Assembly (NCBI GenBank): GCA_045110335.1
Contig: JBGCGB010000032.1
Location: 1-64,000, forward strand
Source: CALBPI01 sp045110335
GTDB lineage: Bacteria > Pseudomonadota > Gammaproteobacteria > Steroidobacterales > Woeseiaceae
Length of the DNA: 64,000 nucleotides
Direction of reading: 5' to 3'
Made by a program: the position numbers and the translations under genes. Position 1 is the stretch's first letter; each line of letters opens with the position of its first letter. A model generated the notes under the pieces. It searched no databases. It worked only from the letters and a program-made list of their open reading frames with translations, and had not been told where the DNA came from. Below are positions 8,287 through 17,572 of this stretch, in pieces.

Positions 8287-8896
8287 CCCCACAATGAGTG
8301 AAAGTGAGCGCACGATGCGCCGATCATTTCGAATACGAGAACATGCTTTTATTCAGTTCCGCGTACTGACCGATCGTGAGTACGAGGACATGGTAAATGC
8401 ACGTGCCATTGAGCAACCGTCAAAATTTCGAAATCACGCCCAACTTGTCAAGCTAGAGGCACAGTTCAGAGAGTCATTTACCATGATGGCAAAAGCCCCG
8501 AAGCCCTTTCGGGAATGTCTCGATGCGCTCAATCAAAAACTAAACTTACTGCTCGAAGAGCAGCCCGACCGACAGGATGCGATGCGCGAAATTGTAAAAG
8601 GATCTCCTTACACTTGCGAGATAGGATCGACGGGCATCAGATTCGATAGTGACGAGCCACTCGAAGAAGGCGCAAAGATCTTCATCCAAGTAATGTTGAC
8701 AGCCGACCGTCACTACTTAGAAACCGCGGCTATTGTTAAGCGAGAAAAGAAACCACTCAACAATGATCCATTGCGAATTCACGGAATCGCCGCTGAATTT
8801 GTCGGTTTCGGAGAGGCTGAATCCGAGCTGCTGATAAAGCATCTCTTTCAAAGGGAAAGCGAAAGCCTGCGCATGCGGAGACTGCAGCTGGATTAA
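8276..8896 (+). CDS. PilZ-domain protein, atypical (tPilZ-like)
   Basis: Probable cyclic-di-GMP receptor of 206 aa. The N-terminal RRSFRIREHAF block provides the RxxxR element, and the IGSTGIRF segment (about 120-127) matches the DxSxxG element. They are separated by roughly 100 residues containing two long helices ending in LNQKLNLLLEEQ, as in atypical tetrameric PilZ proteins. ATG 8276 is preferred: GAGG lies 9 nt upstream and it overlaps pomB by 11 nt. The longer in-frame ORF from 8111 lies inside pomB. Cotranscription with the stator genes suggests it modulates the motor in response to cyclic-di-GMP, as FlgZ and YcgR do elsewhere (inference). Confidence 0.75.
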   Translation: MNSNPTMSESERTMRRSFRIREHAFIQFRVLTDREYEDMVNARAIEQPSKFRNHAQLVKLEAQFRESFTMMAKAPKPFRECLDALNQKLNLLLEEQPDRQDAMREIVKGSPYTCEIGSTGIRFDSDEPLEEGAKIFIQVMLTADRHYLETAAIVKREKKPLNNDPLRIHGIAAEFVGFGEAESELLIKHLFQRESESLRMRRLQLD

Positions 8897-8936
8897 CTGA
8901 CAAAAGCTAGATCACTACGAGTGGCGAAGCAAGAAA

Positions 8937-8998
8937 AGGCCGGCACATGCTTGAACATGTCCCGGCCTCCTAGATTCTTCCGAAGGCCGATCCTTCGG
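8937..8998. terminator. Two hairpins between convergent operons
   Basis: The first hairpin pairs AGGCCGG (8937-8943) with CCGGCCT (8962-8968), plus an inner ACATG/CATGT stem; on the minus strand it is followed by CCTTTTCTTG. The second pairs CCGAAGG (8980-8986) with CCTTCGG (8992-8998). They lie between the convergent pomAB-PilZ and fliL-HDOD operons and probably terminate the minus-strand operon, perhaps both. Confidence 0.6.
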
Positions 8999-9016
8999 GA
9001 TACTTTAACAAGATGT

Positions 9017-9859
9017 CTATTTGCTCAATGAAGCCAATTCGGCGTCCACACGCTCCTTAATAGCTGGGCGCAGCTCAGCTAGTCGATCGGGATCAATTTT
9101 CAATTTCCTGAAACTCAGATGATCGAAATCTTCGGCTTCCGTTGCTGGTGACATTGTGCAAACTCGTTCAGCGACAAGCACAATGTCCTTGAGGTCAGCC
9201 GCGGAGCCGGGGCGCTCATCCATATGATCACAGACATCAAGGGTATCTAGAATATCGGCACCGAACCCCCAACCCTCAACAATGCAGCGGCCAATTTGTG
9301 GATGCCAACTACTACCCGAATCGCTGCGCGCCATCAAATCAATCTGAGCTGCCGGGTAGTCCTTTGATTTGGTAAGCATGTACAGCTTACCGATGTCATG
9401 CAACAGTCCAGCCATGAATGCTTGATCAGGATTCACACCAGAGCATTTGTCGGCAAGCACTGCAGACGTCGCTGACATCACCATGCTACGGCGCCATAGC
9501 GTGCCCAGCGAATCTGCAATGGCAGGGTGCTGCTCGCCAATGAACAGCTGTTCCACAGCCAACGCGATTGCCTTATTGCGGACGTCTGTCAAACCTAAGC
9601 GCATCACGGCTGTTTGCAAGTCTGTCACGGCGTTACCCGATGCATTGTGATAAGCCGAGTTAGCGGCTTGAAGAAGCCGCGAAGTTAGCACCGGCTCCAT
9701 GTTGGCGAGTTGAACGATTTTCTGTAAGTCACAGTCGTCGCTTTCCAATGCATCTCGAATCTTCATGATGGCATCGGGAAAAGATGGCAGGCTAATCGAA
9801 TTCGATTCGAGCTCCCTGGCCAAAATATTCAAAAAATTCATTGCTTGTGCTGCTTCCAT
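9017..9859 (-). CDS. HDOD-domain protein
   Basis: A 280-aa cytosolic HDOD protein, a non-catalytic relative of HD hydrolases that often works as a signalling adaptor. The domain spans about residues 20-215, with SISLPSFPDAIMKI, AANSAYHNAS, and the partly retained histidine-aspartate cluster FMAGLLHDIGKL. ATG 9859 is chosen for the AAGGAGACTGAC ribosome site; upstream in-frame codons lie inside the preceding gene. It is the last gene of the fliA end of the operon, 1 nt after the DUF2802 gene. Its role in flagellar control is inferred from location only. Confidence 0.8.
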   Translation of the reverse strand: MEAAQAMNFLNILARELESNSISLPSFPDAIMKIRDALESDDCDLQKIVQLANMEPVLTSRLLQAANSAYHNASGNAVTDLQTAVMRLGLTDVRNKAIALAVEQLFIGEQHPAIADSLGTLWRRSMVMSATSAVLADKCSGVNPDQAFMAGLLHDIGKLYMLTKSKDYPAAQIDLMARSDSGSSWHPQIGRCIVEGWGFGADILDTLDVCDHMDERPGSAADLKDIVLVAERVCTMSPATEAEDFDHLSFRKLKIDPDRLAELRPAIKERVDAELASLSK

Positions 9860-9860
9860 G

Positions 9861-10295
9861 TCAGTCTCCTTTTCTATCTGTTCTTGCCGGATTGCGGTGC
9901 AACTTAACCAGTAAGTCCGCTTCTCCTCTTGGCAAGGAAAAATGTTGTGCGATGTCATCAGCCGAAACACCTTGGCGAGCCATGGTTACGGCTTCCTCCA
10001 ATGCAGGCGAAGTTGGTACGGGTCTCAACGGTTGATGTGTTTCCGAAACTTGATCGATTTGATGTCTGAGTTGATCGATTTGCTGCTCGAACTCACCCTG
10101 CAGGGCGCCTTCAATAGCCAGTTGATTCTCTGAGTCAGAACGATCCACCGCGAGAAGACTAGATAGCCGGGTGAGCAAACCGTCTTGGTCTCGCAATTGA
10201 CGGCGTACACTGAGCAAAGTCAGGAACGTACAAACAAATAGCACCGCGAAAACAAGCACTAAAATCTGCGTATAGGTTAGTGCGTTAATCTTCAT
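9861..10295 (-). CDS. DUF2802 membrane-anchored protein
   Basis: A 144-residue protein with one N-terminal transmembrane helix (about residues 9-28), a coiled-coil region (about 60-90, EFEQQIDQLRHQIDQV) and a C-terminal HTH-like DUF2802 domain (about 98-135, AVTMARQGVSADDIAQHFSLPRGEADLLVKL). In Pseudomonas the homologue follows cheW at the end of the fliA-che operon. Here it follows fliA directly with a 4-nt overlap (ATGA), so the chemotaxis genes are missing between them. Function unknown. Confidence 0.75.
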   Translation of the reverse strand: MKINALTYTQILVLVFAVLFVCTFLTLLSVRRQLRDQDGLLTRLSSLLAVDRSDSENQLAIEGALQGEFEQQIDQLRHQIDQVSETHQPLRPVPTSPALEEAVTMARQGVSADDIAQHFSLPRGEADLLVKLHRNPARTDRKGD

Positions 10296-11035
10296 AACTT
10301 GTTTTCCAAATAATCAACGAAATCACCCATACGAGCTCGTAAACGCAATAACGCCTGACCATGAATTTGACAGACTCGCGATTCACTTACTTCTAGAATT
10401 AGGCCAACCTCTTTCAGATTCATGTCTTGCTGGTAGTAGAGTGACAGCACCAAGCGTTCCCTGTCCGGGAGCTTCGCAATTGCTTCGGTCAGCTGTGTTT
10501 CAAACTGACTTTCCGCCAATGCATCGTCCGGTAAAGCGTGATCATCTGAGGGTACCTCCGGCGTTCGATCAGAATCGGCGTAAGGTTGACTCAGGCTGAA
10601 CAAACGGCAGCTTGCCGAATCGCGTAGGATCGCATGGTACTCGTCAATCGACATTTCAAGTGCATCAGCGACTTGTTGCTCAGACGGGTGTTGACCCATT
10701 TCCGTTTCGAGCCTTGCGATCGTGTCAGTGATACTGCGATAGCGACGATGAACAGAACGTGGTGTCCAATCTGATTTTCTGACTTCATCAAGAATAGATC
10801 CGCGAATACGAATCCCTGCATAAGTTTCAAAGCTCGCACCGCGACTGGCATCATAGTGCCCCGCCGCTTCGATTAAGCCGAGCATGCCGGCCTGAATAAG
10901 ATCGTCAAGCTCGATACTGGGTGGCAATTTGGCCATGATGTGATGTGCGATACGTTTTACCAACACAAGATTGTCGGTGATCAACGTTTGGGTAGCCGTA
11001 TCCATGGCCGGTGCTTTTGCTTTTGCATAACTCAT
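10292..11035 (-). CDS. fliA: RNA polymerase sigma factor FliA (sigma28)
   Basis: Flagellar sigma28, which directs RNA polymerase to late flagellar promoters and is held by the anti-sigma factor FlgM until hook completion. The 247-aa protein has sigma regions 2 (DDLIQAGMLGLIEAAGHYD, FETYAGIRIRGSILDEVRKSDW), 3 (about 95-150) and 4 (LPDRERLVLSLYYQQDMNLKEVG, then the HTH SESRVCQIHGQALLRLR). Start ATG 11035 overlaps the flhG stop by one base. FliA-type sites appear throughout this window (motif matches at 5380, 6545, 36129, 47716, 51852, 51954, 57234, 58005). Confidence 0.97.
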   Translation of the reverse strand: MSYAKAKAPAMDTATQTLITDNLVLVKRIAHHIMAKLPPSIELDDLIQAGMLGLIEAAGHYDASRGASFETYAGIRIRGSILDEVRKSDWTPRSVHRRYRSITDTIARLETEMGQHPSEQQVADALEMSIDEYHAILRDSASCRLFSLSQPYADSDRTPEVPSDDHALPDDALAESQFETQLTEAIAKLPDRERLVLSLYYQQDMNLKEVGLILEVSESRVCQIHGQALLRLRARMGDFVDYLENKL

Positions 11036-11910
11036 TAGCGGATCCTTCCGACTGTTTTTTGTTGTTCCTGTAGCATGCGCTCAAAGAAAAATTTGAGCCC
11101 TCCACTAGGTTCATGCCTTTGTTGCCATCCGTCGACATAGGTAGCCAACTGATGAAATGCTTTCGCTGACCAGCTATCCGGATAGGCATCAACAACCGAT
11201 CGCTGCTCTTGTACGGCTTTCTTTAAGTAACCGTCGGACGGAATAGTTCCAGCATGGTTTAGAACCACATCCAAGAACCGATCGGTTACGCGTAGCAATT
11301 TCTCGAACAGTTCTCGGCCATCAACACGACTCCGGGACATGTTGCTTAAGATGTTAAAACGACGAATACCATAGTCGCGGCTAAACACTTTTATTAGCGC
11401 ATAGGCATCGGTGATTGAGGCTGGCTCGTCGCAAACTACGACCAGCGCATGTTGTGCGGCTTGCGTGAAACGCGCGACGTTCTCTGCGATACCGGCCGCC
11501 GTGTCAATAATCAATACATCCGGCTGTTTCTCGAGTCGGCTAAAAGCCGAGATAATGGCGGCTTGAGATGCTTGCGGGAGATCTGCCATCGTTCGGTCGC
11601 CCGACGATGCTGGTACGATTCTAATACCGGCTGGGCCCGTCAGAATCGCTTGCTCAATCTCTGCCTCGCCGCGAATTAAATGCGCCAAATTATGTGTCGG
11701 CTGCAGACCAAGCAAAACATCGATATTGGCAAGGCTAAGATCGGCGTCCATCAACATGACATCGCGACCTAATCGTGCAAGCGCGACCGACAAATTCGTT
11801 GAAACATTGGTTTTGCCAACGCCACCTTTACCACTGGTTACCGCAATGACCTTTGTGGGTCGGCTGGAAATTGCGCCTTGCAAGTCGGACGCTTGAGAAG
11901 AGTCATGCAT
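11035..11910 (-). CDS. flhG: Flagellar number regulator FlhG/FleN (MinD-like ATPase)
   Basis: MinD/ParA-family ATPase that limits polar flagellar number and, in Pseudomonas, restrains FleQ. The 291-aa protein has the deviant Walker A SGKGGVGKTNVSTNLSVAL (about residues 26-44), Walker B-like DVMLMDADLSLANIDVLLG, and VLIIDTAAGIAENV. A C-terminal basic, amphipathic segment (KFFFERMLQEQQK) could attach to the membrane. It overlaps flhF by 8 nt and fliA by 1 nt, in the usual flhF-flhG-fliA order. Confidence 0.95.
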   Translation of the reverse strand: MHDSSQASDLQGAISSRPTKVIAVTSGKGGVGKTNVSTNLSVALARLGRDVMLMDADLSLANIDVLLGLQPTHNLAHLIRGEAEIEQAILTGPAGIRIVPASSGDRTMADLPQASQAAIISAFSRLEKQPDVLIIDTAAGIAENVARFTQAAQHALVVVCDEPASITDAYALIKVFSRDYGIRRFNILSNMSRSRVDGRELFEKLLRVTDRFLDVVLNHAGTIPSDGYLKKAVQEQRSVVDAYPDSWSAKAFHQLATYVDGWQQRHEPSGGLKFFFERMLQEQQKTVGRIR

Positions 11911-13231
11911 GCGCTTGCTCCGTCATCATGTAACGCCGCGCCATGTCCCGCTCATAAGGCAAAAAGCGATCTGACTTGGCATACTCAAGGGCTTTGTTGA
12001 GCAACCACAATCGGCGTTTCTCGGCGGCGGCTATGTCATCCGGGACATGCTGTCCATCGGCGAGATACACCAGTGGCAACGCATGCCTGATCGCAACGGA
12101 CATAGGCGCTCCCAATCGACTAGCTTCGTCGATTTTGGTCAGCACGATCCCCGCTAGGTCGACCTGACTATATTGCATGACAATCTCGTCGAGCAGGCTC
12201 TCATCAACGGTCGCCGCTAGCGTTAGATACAGTTCGACAGGCCGCTTTTGATTCGAAAGTCCGTCCAGTGTTTCAAGTAATCGTGCATCGCGTTGGCTCA
12301 CACCCTCGGTATCAATAAGAATCAACTGATAGTCTTTCAACTGCTCAAGCAACAACGATAGTTCATGCGCATTGGCCGCCTCAAAAACGGAAGCGTTAAT
12401 GATGCGTCCAAATGTTCGCAGCTGCTCTTGTGCGCCTATTCGATAGCAATCCATCGAAATCAATGCGATATCGCGAGCGCCATGAGCAACGGCATACTGA
12501 GATGCTATTTTCGCAATAGACGTTGTTTTGCCCACACCAGTTGGTCCGACGAAAGCAGCAACGCCACCTTGTGTCAGTAGCCGTTCCGCGGTGACCGGGA
12601 TCGTTCGCGAAAGTGCTGAAATGGGTTGACGCCATGTGTGTCCCTGCACACTCAGATCCGGAGTGATCGTGGCGCAAAGATCAGAAGCGACATCATCTGC
12701 AATGCCGAGTCTGGTCAGATTGCGACGCATTTGTGCTCCGTCAGGATCCTGATTTACCTTGTCTTGCCAACGCAGTGCACCCATTTGATCCTGCATCAGA
12801 CTTTTCAAAGAACCTATTTCGTCGCGTATGTCATCCAAATTGCCGCCGCTCGTTGCGGTCAGTTCGATGCCGGTAACATGGGTATCCTGCAAACGATGCG
12901 TTTCGGATAGTGCCTCGCCGCGATCAGCCTCGGCCAGCAGAGAGCGCACGCCTGAAACGATTTCTGGCACTGCATCGGTTGTGTCGTCGTTGACGTCAGG
13001 GCTCGCTTCAACCGATGCCTCATCAGTGTTAACCGTTCCAGTCGACGGCGCTGCGCGAGAACGACGCATGGTTTGGTTGATTAGTGCTTCGTCGTAATCT
13101 AACGCCGCAATAATCTCAATGTATTCACCCACACGTTGATTCGACAGTATGACTGCATCGGGACCTTGTTCGATCCTGACGGCCTTTAGTGCTTCGCGCA
13201 TCGTAGGCGCTAAAAATCGTTTTATTTTCAT
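11903..13231 (-). CDS. flhF: Flagellar biosynthesis GTPase FlhF
   Basis: SRP-type GTPase that places the flagellum at the cell pole. The 442-aa protein begins MKIKRFLAPTMREAL, has an N-terminal B domain of variable sequence (about 50-140), an N domain and a G domain with Walker A VGPTGVGKTTS (about 228-238), the DCYRIGAQEQLR element, DTEGVSQRD and VLTKIDEASRLG. ATG 13231 is chosen: GGAGC precedes it and the N-terminus matches FlhF; upstream in-frame codons add 13 unsupported residues. flhA ends 52 nt upstream. Confidence 0.95.
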   Translation of the reverse strand: MKIKRFLAPTMREALKAVRIEQGPDAVILSNQRVGEYIEIIAALDYDEALINQTMRRSRAAPSTGTVNTDEASVEASPDVNDDTTDAVPEIVSGVRSLLAEADRGEALSETHRLQDTHVTGIELTATSGGNLDDIRDEIGSLKSLMQDQMGALRWQDKVNQDPDGAQMRRNLTRLGIADDVASDLCATITPDLSVQGHTWRQPISALSRTIPVTAERLLTQGGVAAFVGPTGVGKTTSIAKIASQYAVAHGARDIALISMDCYRIGAQEQLRTFGRIINASVFEAANAHELSLLLEQLKDYQLILIDTEGVSQRDARLLETLDGLSNQKRPVELYLTLAATVDESLLDEIVMQYSQVDLAGIVLTKIDEASRLGAPMSVAIRHALPLVYLADGQHVPDDIAAAEKRRLWLLNKALEYAKSDRFLPYERDMARRYMMTEQAHA

Positions 13232-13283
13232 CGTCGTAGCTCCATGCCACTCTCGTGTGCATCCCAGCACACATCGTTAACTG

Positions 13284-15347
13284 TTACTGCCCTACACTCG
13301 CGACCATCCGAATCTTGCGGTCATCAGGAACTTCGTTGTATGCCAGTACATGCAAGTTTCTGATGCCTTTCATCATCTTCGCCAGCCAGGGCCTGACTAC
13401 AGGCCCCACTAACAACACAGCCGACTCGCCTGCTGCCTCCTGATCGGTGGCTTTGTCCGTCAGCGATTGATGAATGCGTTCAACCAATCCAGGCTCCAGG
13501 CCGGCGACAGTGCCGTTCTGAGAAGAGTTATTCAAGATCTGTTCCAACTCGGGCTCCAACGTCAAAACTGGCAGTTCATCGTTGTTTCCAGTGATGTTTT
13601 GGACAATCGTACGACCAAGAGCGACTCTAACCGCTGTTGTAAGAGCGTCGGGATCTTGACTCTTTGCACCCTGATCAGCCAAAGTTTCGGCGATTTTTCG
13701 GATGTTTCGCACCGGAATCTGCTCTGCAAGCAGGTTCTGCAAGACACGCAATACTGTCGCCATCGGCAAGGTTTTCGGCGTCAACTCTTCCACCAGTTTA
13801 GGGGCGGTCTTGGCCAGCCGGTCCAATAGCTGCTGAAGTTCCTCATGCCCGATCAACTCATGGGCATGTTCTTGCAATATTTGGCTGATATGCGTCGCTA
13901 CAACGGTACTGGCATCAACGACGGTGTAACCGAGCATCTGGGCCTCTTCCTGCTGAGAGCGTTCGATCCAGAGTGCCTCTAAACCAAACGCTGGGTCTTT
14001 GGTTTTCAGACCATTCAACTCACCAAAAACTTGACCAGGATTGATGGCAAGTTCTCGATCAATCTCGATATGACCTTCACCGAGCGGTACATCCATCAAT
14101 GAGATACGGTATTGCGAAGGCTGCAAGTCTAAATTGTCACGAATGTGAACTGCCGGAAGTAAAAACCCAAGATTGTCTGTCAGCTTTCTTCGGACACCCT
14201 TGATTCGATTCACCAAGGGGCCGCCGCGTTGTCTGTCTACGAGCGGAATCAAGCGATAACCGACTTCGAGTCCGATCACATCAAGTGGTGTCACATCCTC
14301 CCACGTGAGTTCGCGAGTTTGTGGCTCAGGCGCAGGTCCCGCCTCCAATATCTCCGGCTCAGGTGGCGGCTTGCGAGACAGCCGTACACTGGCGTAGCCG
14401 CAAATGCCAGCTAGCGTCATAAACGCGAAGTTCGGCATACCAGGAATCATACCGAGAATAAATAGAACGCCACCGGTTACGGCCAGAGTCCTTGGTTGAT
14501 TGAAAACTTGCGCGACAATTTGTCCGCTCATATCTTGTGCATGAGAAACACGCGTCACGATTACAGCAACCGCTGTCGACAACAACAACGACGGAATTTG
14601 GGCGACCAAACCATCACCGATCGTCAACAACGTATAGACCTTACCGGCCTCTGAAAAACTCAGATCGTGCTGTAACGTGCCAATAAACAATCCACCGATG
14701 ACATTGATAAAGAGGATCAGAATGCTTGCAATCGCATCTCCTCGAACAAATTTGCTCGCGCCGTCCATCGCGCCGTAAAAGTCGGCTTCGCCGGCCACTT
14801 CGGCGCGCCGTGTACGTGCGGTATCCTGATCAATCAAACCGGCATTGAGATCGGCATCGATCGCCATTTGTTTGCCCGGCATGGCATCTAGTGTAAATCT
14901 CGCCGTAACTTCCGAGACACGGCCCGCACCCTTGGTCACGACGACGAAATTAATAATAACGAGAATGCTGAACACAACCAGACCGACAGCGAAGTTGCCG
15001 CCAACAACAAAGTCTCCGAAAGCCTGTATGACTTTGCCAGCAGCGCCACTGCCAGCGTGCCCCTCAAGCAAGACCACGCGAGTGGATGCAATGTTCAATG
15101 CCAATCGTAACAGTGTCACTACGAGTAGGACTGTCGGGAAAACACCGAAGTCCAATGGTCTGGAAACGTAGATCACTGTCAATAGGATGGCTAGCGATAG
15201 TGCGATGTTGAAAGTGAATAACGTATCCAGCGCGAACGGAGGTAATGGAATCATCATCATCGACATGATGATTAACAATAGGACCGGCACGCCAAGTCCG
15301 CGCCCTATCTGTTTGAAACTTAGCCCCGCAAAAATTTTATTCATCAT
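13284..15347 (-). CDS. flhA: Flagellar type III export gate protein FlhA
   Basis: Large inner-membrane component of the flagellar export gate. The 687-aa protein has about eight membrane helices in residues 1-320, the FHIPEP-type conserved loop (MPGKQMAIDADLNAGLID, about 150-167, then ARTRRAEVAGEADFYGAMDGA), and a cytoplasmic domain (about 330-687) that docks chaperones and substrates. Its start overlaps the end of flhB by 11 nt, so translation is probably coupled. A second ATG sits directly after the first and either could be used. Confidence 0.97.
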   Translation of the reverse strand: MMNKIFAGLSFKQIGRGLGVPVLLLIIMSMMMIPLPPFALDTLFTFNIALSLAILLTVIYVSRPLDFGVFPTVLLVVTLLRLALNIASTRVVLLEGHAGSGAAGKVIQAFGDFVVGGNFAVGLVVFSILVIINFVVVTKGAGRVSEVTARFTLDAMPGKQMAIDADLNAGLIDQDTARTRRAEVAGEADFYGAMDGASKFVRGDAIASILILFINVIGGLFIGTLQHDLSFSEAGKVYTLLTIGDGLVAQIPSLLLSTAVAVIVTRVSHAQDMSGQIVAQVFNQPRTLAVTGGVLFILGMIPGMPNFAFMTLAGICGYASVRLSRKPPPEPEILEAGPAPEPQTRELTWEDVTPLDVIGLEVGYRLIPLVDRQRGGPLVNRIKGVRRKLTDNLGFLLPAVHIRDNLDLQPSQYRISLMDVPLGEGHIEIDRELAINPGQVFGELNGLKTKDPAFGLEALWIERSQQEEAQMLGYTVVDASTVVATHISQILQEHAHELIGHEELQQLLDRLAKTAPKLVEELTPKTLPMATVLRVLQNLLAEQIPVRNIRKIAETLADQGAKSQDPDALTTAVRVALGRTIVQNITGNNDELPVLTLEPELEQILNNSSQNGTVAGLEPGLVERIHQSLTDKATDQEAAGESAVLLVGPVVRPWLAKMMKGIRNLHVLAYNEVPDDRKIRMVASVGQ

Positions 15348-16509
15348 CTGTTACCGCTTCTTCAAGCTTAGGTTGTCGTTCTTTTACGTATTGAGATTCA
15401 TCCACATCCGGAATAGGTGCCACAAGGCGTGCATCTCCTGGGCGCCTATCGCGGAGTTGAAAAATGTAAGCCAGTACCTGCGCGACCGCTGTGTACAAGC
15501 CGGCAGGAATCGCCTGGCCGATTTTCGTACTGTGGAATAATGATCGTGCCAATGGCGGTGCACTAAACAACGGGATACGGTGTTCATCGGCAAGTTCACG
15601 AATTCTCGCCGCCACGAGGTCCTGTCCTTTGGCAACCACTTCCGGTGCAGCCATGCGTCCATCGTCATAACGAAGTGCAACCGCGAAATGCGTCGGGTTG
15701 GTGATAATCACATCCGCATACGGCACGGCATCCATCATTCGCCGTGTCGCCACTTCCTGCTGCATCTGCCGAATTCTTTGCTTAACCTCAGGCCTGCCAT
15801 CCGTCTCTTTAGATTCATCACGAACTTCTTGGCGCGTCATACGCATTTTCTTGGCATGCTCAAAGAGTTGCCAAGGCACATCGATGGCAGCAACCACAAT
15901 CAAGCCACAACTAACCACCAACAACGTTGATAGCGCGAGCCAGCCGCTTTTGGCGAGCGCTGCGGGAACAGGCATGTCACCGAGTCTGAGAATGTCGTCA
16001 GAAACGGACCGCATCCAAACGACGGCAATCAGAATCACAAGACTCACTTTGGCAATTGACTTGCCAAGCTCGACCAGTGCTTTCAACCCAAACATGCGCT
16101 TAAGACCTTTTGGAATGCTGATACGTTCGAGCTTTGGTGCGAGCGAAGCCGGGCTAAACGATGCGCCACCTAATATCACAGAAAACCCGAATGCCGCGAT
16201 AACACAAATAGCTCCCAAAGGAAGTAATAGCCAAAGTGCGTGAATCGCTTGCTCTGCTATAGATGCTGCCATTGCTCCCGGCTCGAACATTCGCCGCCGT
16301 TCAATCACAAATCCGGCAGCAAACGTTTCGGCCAGTTGACCGGATAACGTCGGCGCCAAGGCTAGCAAGCCTGCCGAGGCACTTAGCATGACTCCGGTCG
16401 TGGTCAACTCGCGAGAACGGGCAATATCGCCCTTCTTACGCGCGTCTTGCAATCGTTTAGGAGTCGCCTGTTCAGTCTTCTCCTGACCGTTTTCGTTTTG
16501 CGCGGCCAT
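15337..16509 (-). CDS. flhB: Flagellar export switch protein FlhB
   Basis: Membrane protein that switches export specificity from rod/hook to filament substrates. The 390-aa protein has four hydrophobic segments (about residues 30-215) and a cytoplasmic domain carrying the autocleavage motif NPTH (in VIITNPTHFAVALRYD, about residue 270). The N-terminal KTEQATPKRLQDARKKGDIARSRE block is typical. The start overlaps the fliR stop by one base, and the tail past the conserved domain is acidic. Confidence 0.97.
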   Translation of the reverse strand: MAAQNENGQEKTEQATPKRLQDARKKGDIARSRELTTTGVMLSASAGLLALAPTLSGQLAETFAAGFVIERRRMFEPGAMAASIAEQAIHALWLLLPLGAICVIAAFGFSVILGGASFSPASLAPKLERISIPKGLKRMFGLKALVELGKSIAKVSLVILIAVVWMRSVSDDILRLGDMPVPAALAKSGWLALSTLLVVSCGLIVVAAIDVPWQLFEHAKKMRMTRQEVRDESKETDGRPEVKQRIRQMQQEVATRRMMDAVPYADVIITNPTHFAVALRYDDGRMAAPEVVAKGQDLVAARIRELADEHRIPLFSAPPLARSLFHSTKIGQAIPAGLYTAVAQVLAYIFQLRDRRPGDARLVAPIPDVDESQYVKERQPKLEEAVTDDE

Positions 16510-17291
16510 CAGGGCGTCACTAAAGTCAGATCACGAATGACTTCGAGTGATAGCGGGAAAAGTGTCATGAACGACTGCTCGATCACGCTAATACCAAAGT
16601 AAAGCACCAGGAATCCAAGCAACATCGAAATGGGGAAACCCACCGCGAAGAGATTCATTGACGGTGCCGCACGACTCATCACACCGAACGATAGGTTAAC
16701 AATCAGCAGCGTAGTGACAGCCGGTAGAGCAATACGCATAGCGCCGACGAAGAGTTGACTACTCCATGTCAAAACGGCACTGACATCCGTTGTATTAAGA
16801 TAGAAATTGCCGACGGGTGCTGCATCAAAACTATCAAACAACAGTCGGATCAATGCTAGATGCCCATCTACAGCCAAAAAAACCAGTAGCGTTAGCATCA
16901 AATACAGCTGACCAATCACTGGCACATTCACACCGCTTACTCGATCGACAAATACCGCGAAACCAAGTCCCATACTCATCGAGATCGTCTGCGCACCCAA
17001 CGTAATCGCATCGAAGACTAGCTGAACAATGAAACCCATGATGAGCCCGAAGGCGACTTCTTGCATAGCGAGCACGACACCGGCAAAAGAGAATATTGCT
17101 GTCGGTTCAGCGTTAGATGCCGTCAATGGTGCAATCACCATAGTTAAGGCAACCGCCAATAGCGCGCGAATTCGTCGCGGCACGAAAGCACCCCCAATAG
17201 CGGGTATTGCGACAACGAAAGCACTAATGCGAATCAGTGGCCAAACATAGAGTGACAGAAGATTCAGTAATGGCATGATCGGTAGATCCAT
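16509..17291 (-). CDS. fliR: Flagellar export protein FliR
   Basis: Core export-gate membrane protein that forms the export pore with FliP and FliQ. The 260-aa protein is strongly hydrophobic, with about six membrane segments and conserved RISAFVVAIPAIGG and MSMGLGFAVFVDRVSG regions. ATG 17291 gives a 4-nt gap from fliQ; a TTG at 17303, overlapping fliQ by 8 nt, is an alternative, and neither has a strong ribosome site. Confidence 0.95.
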   Translation of the reverse strand: MDLPIMPLLNLLSLYVWPLIRISAFVVAIPAIGGAFVPRRIRALLAVALTMVIAPLTASNAEPTAIFSFAGVVLAMQEVAFGLIMGFIVQLVFDAITLGAQTISMSMGLGFAVFVDRVSGVNVPVIGQLYLMLTLLVFLAVDGHLALIRLLFDSFDAAPVGNFYLNTTDVSAVLTWSSQLFVGAMRIALPAVTTLLIVNLSFGVMSRAAPSMNLFAVGFPISMLLGFLVLYFGISVIEQSFMTLFPLSLEVIRDLTLVTP

Positions 17292-17295
17292 ATGG

Positions 17296-17565
17296 CTAAC
17301 CAATCATCGAGGGAATATTAAGAAAAAGCTGGCGCGTGAAGTCGGTAATCGTCGCAAGAATCCAAGGACCGCCGACCATCAAAGCGAGCCCCAGAACCAT
17401 CAACTTTGGGATAAAAGACAAGGTCATTTCATTGATCTGGGTCGCTGCTTGTAACATGCCGACCAAAAGACCAATAAGCAATGCGGACAGTAACAAGGGC
17501 GAAGAGATAGCAAACGTTACCCATAGCGCTTGCTGACCGATCGAAAGGATAGATTCAGGTGTCAT
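17296..17565 (-). CDS. fliQ: Flagellar export protein FliQ
   Basis: Small (89 aa) export-gate membrane protein with two hydrophobic helices (about residues 13-38 and 52-73) joined by the conserved MLQAATQINEMTLSFIPK loop. It surrounds the FliP/FliR pore. The position between fliP and fliR is canonical. Confidence 0.96.
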   Translation of the reverse strand: MTPESILSIGQQALWVTFAISSPLLLSALLIGLLVGMLQAATQINEMTLSFIPKLMVLGLALMVGGPWILATITDFTRQLFLNIPSMIG

Positions 17566-17572
17566 GACAGTC

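Noticed and set aside
13255..13272. 6-bp inverted repeat GTGTGC/GCACAC between flhA and flhF
   Set aside because: Short, no T-tract and no promoter-like context. Probably chance. A similar 6-bp stem occurs near 60131.
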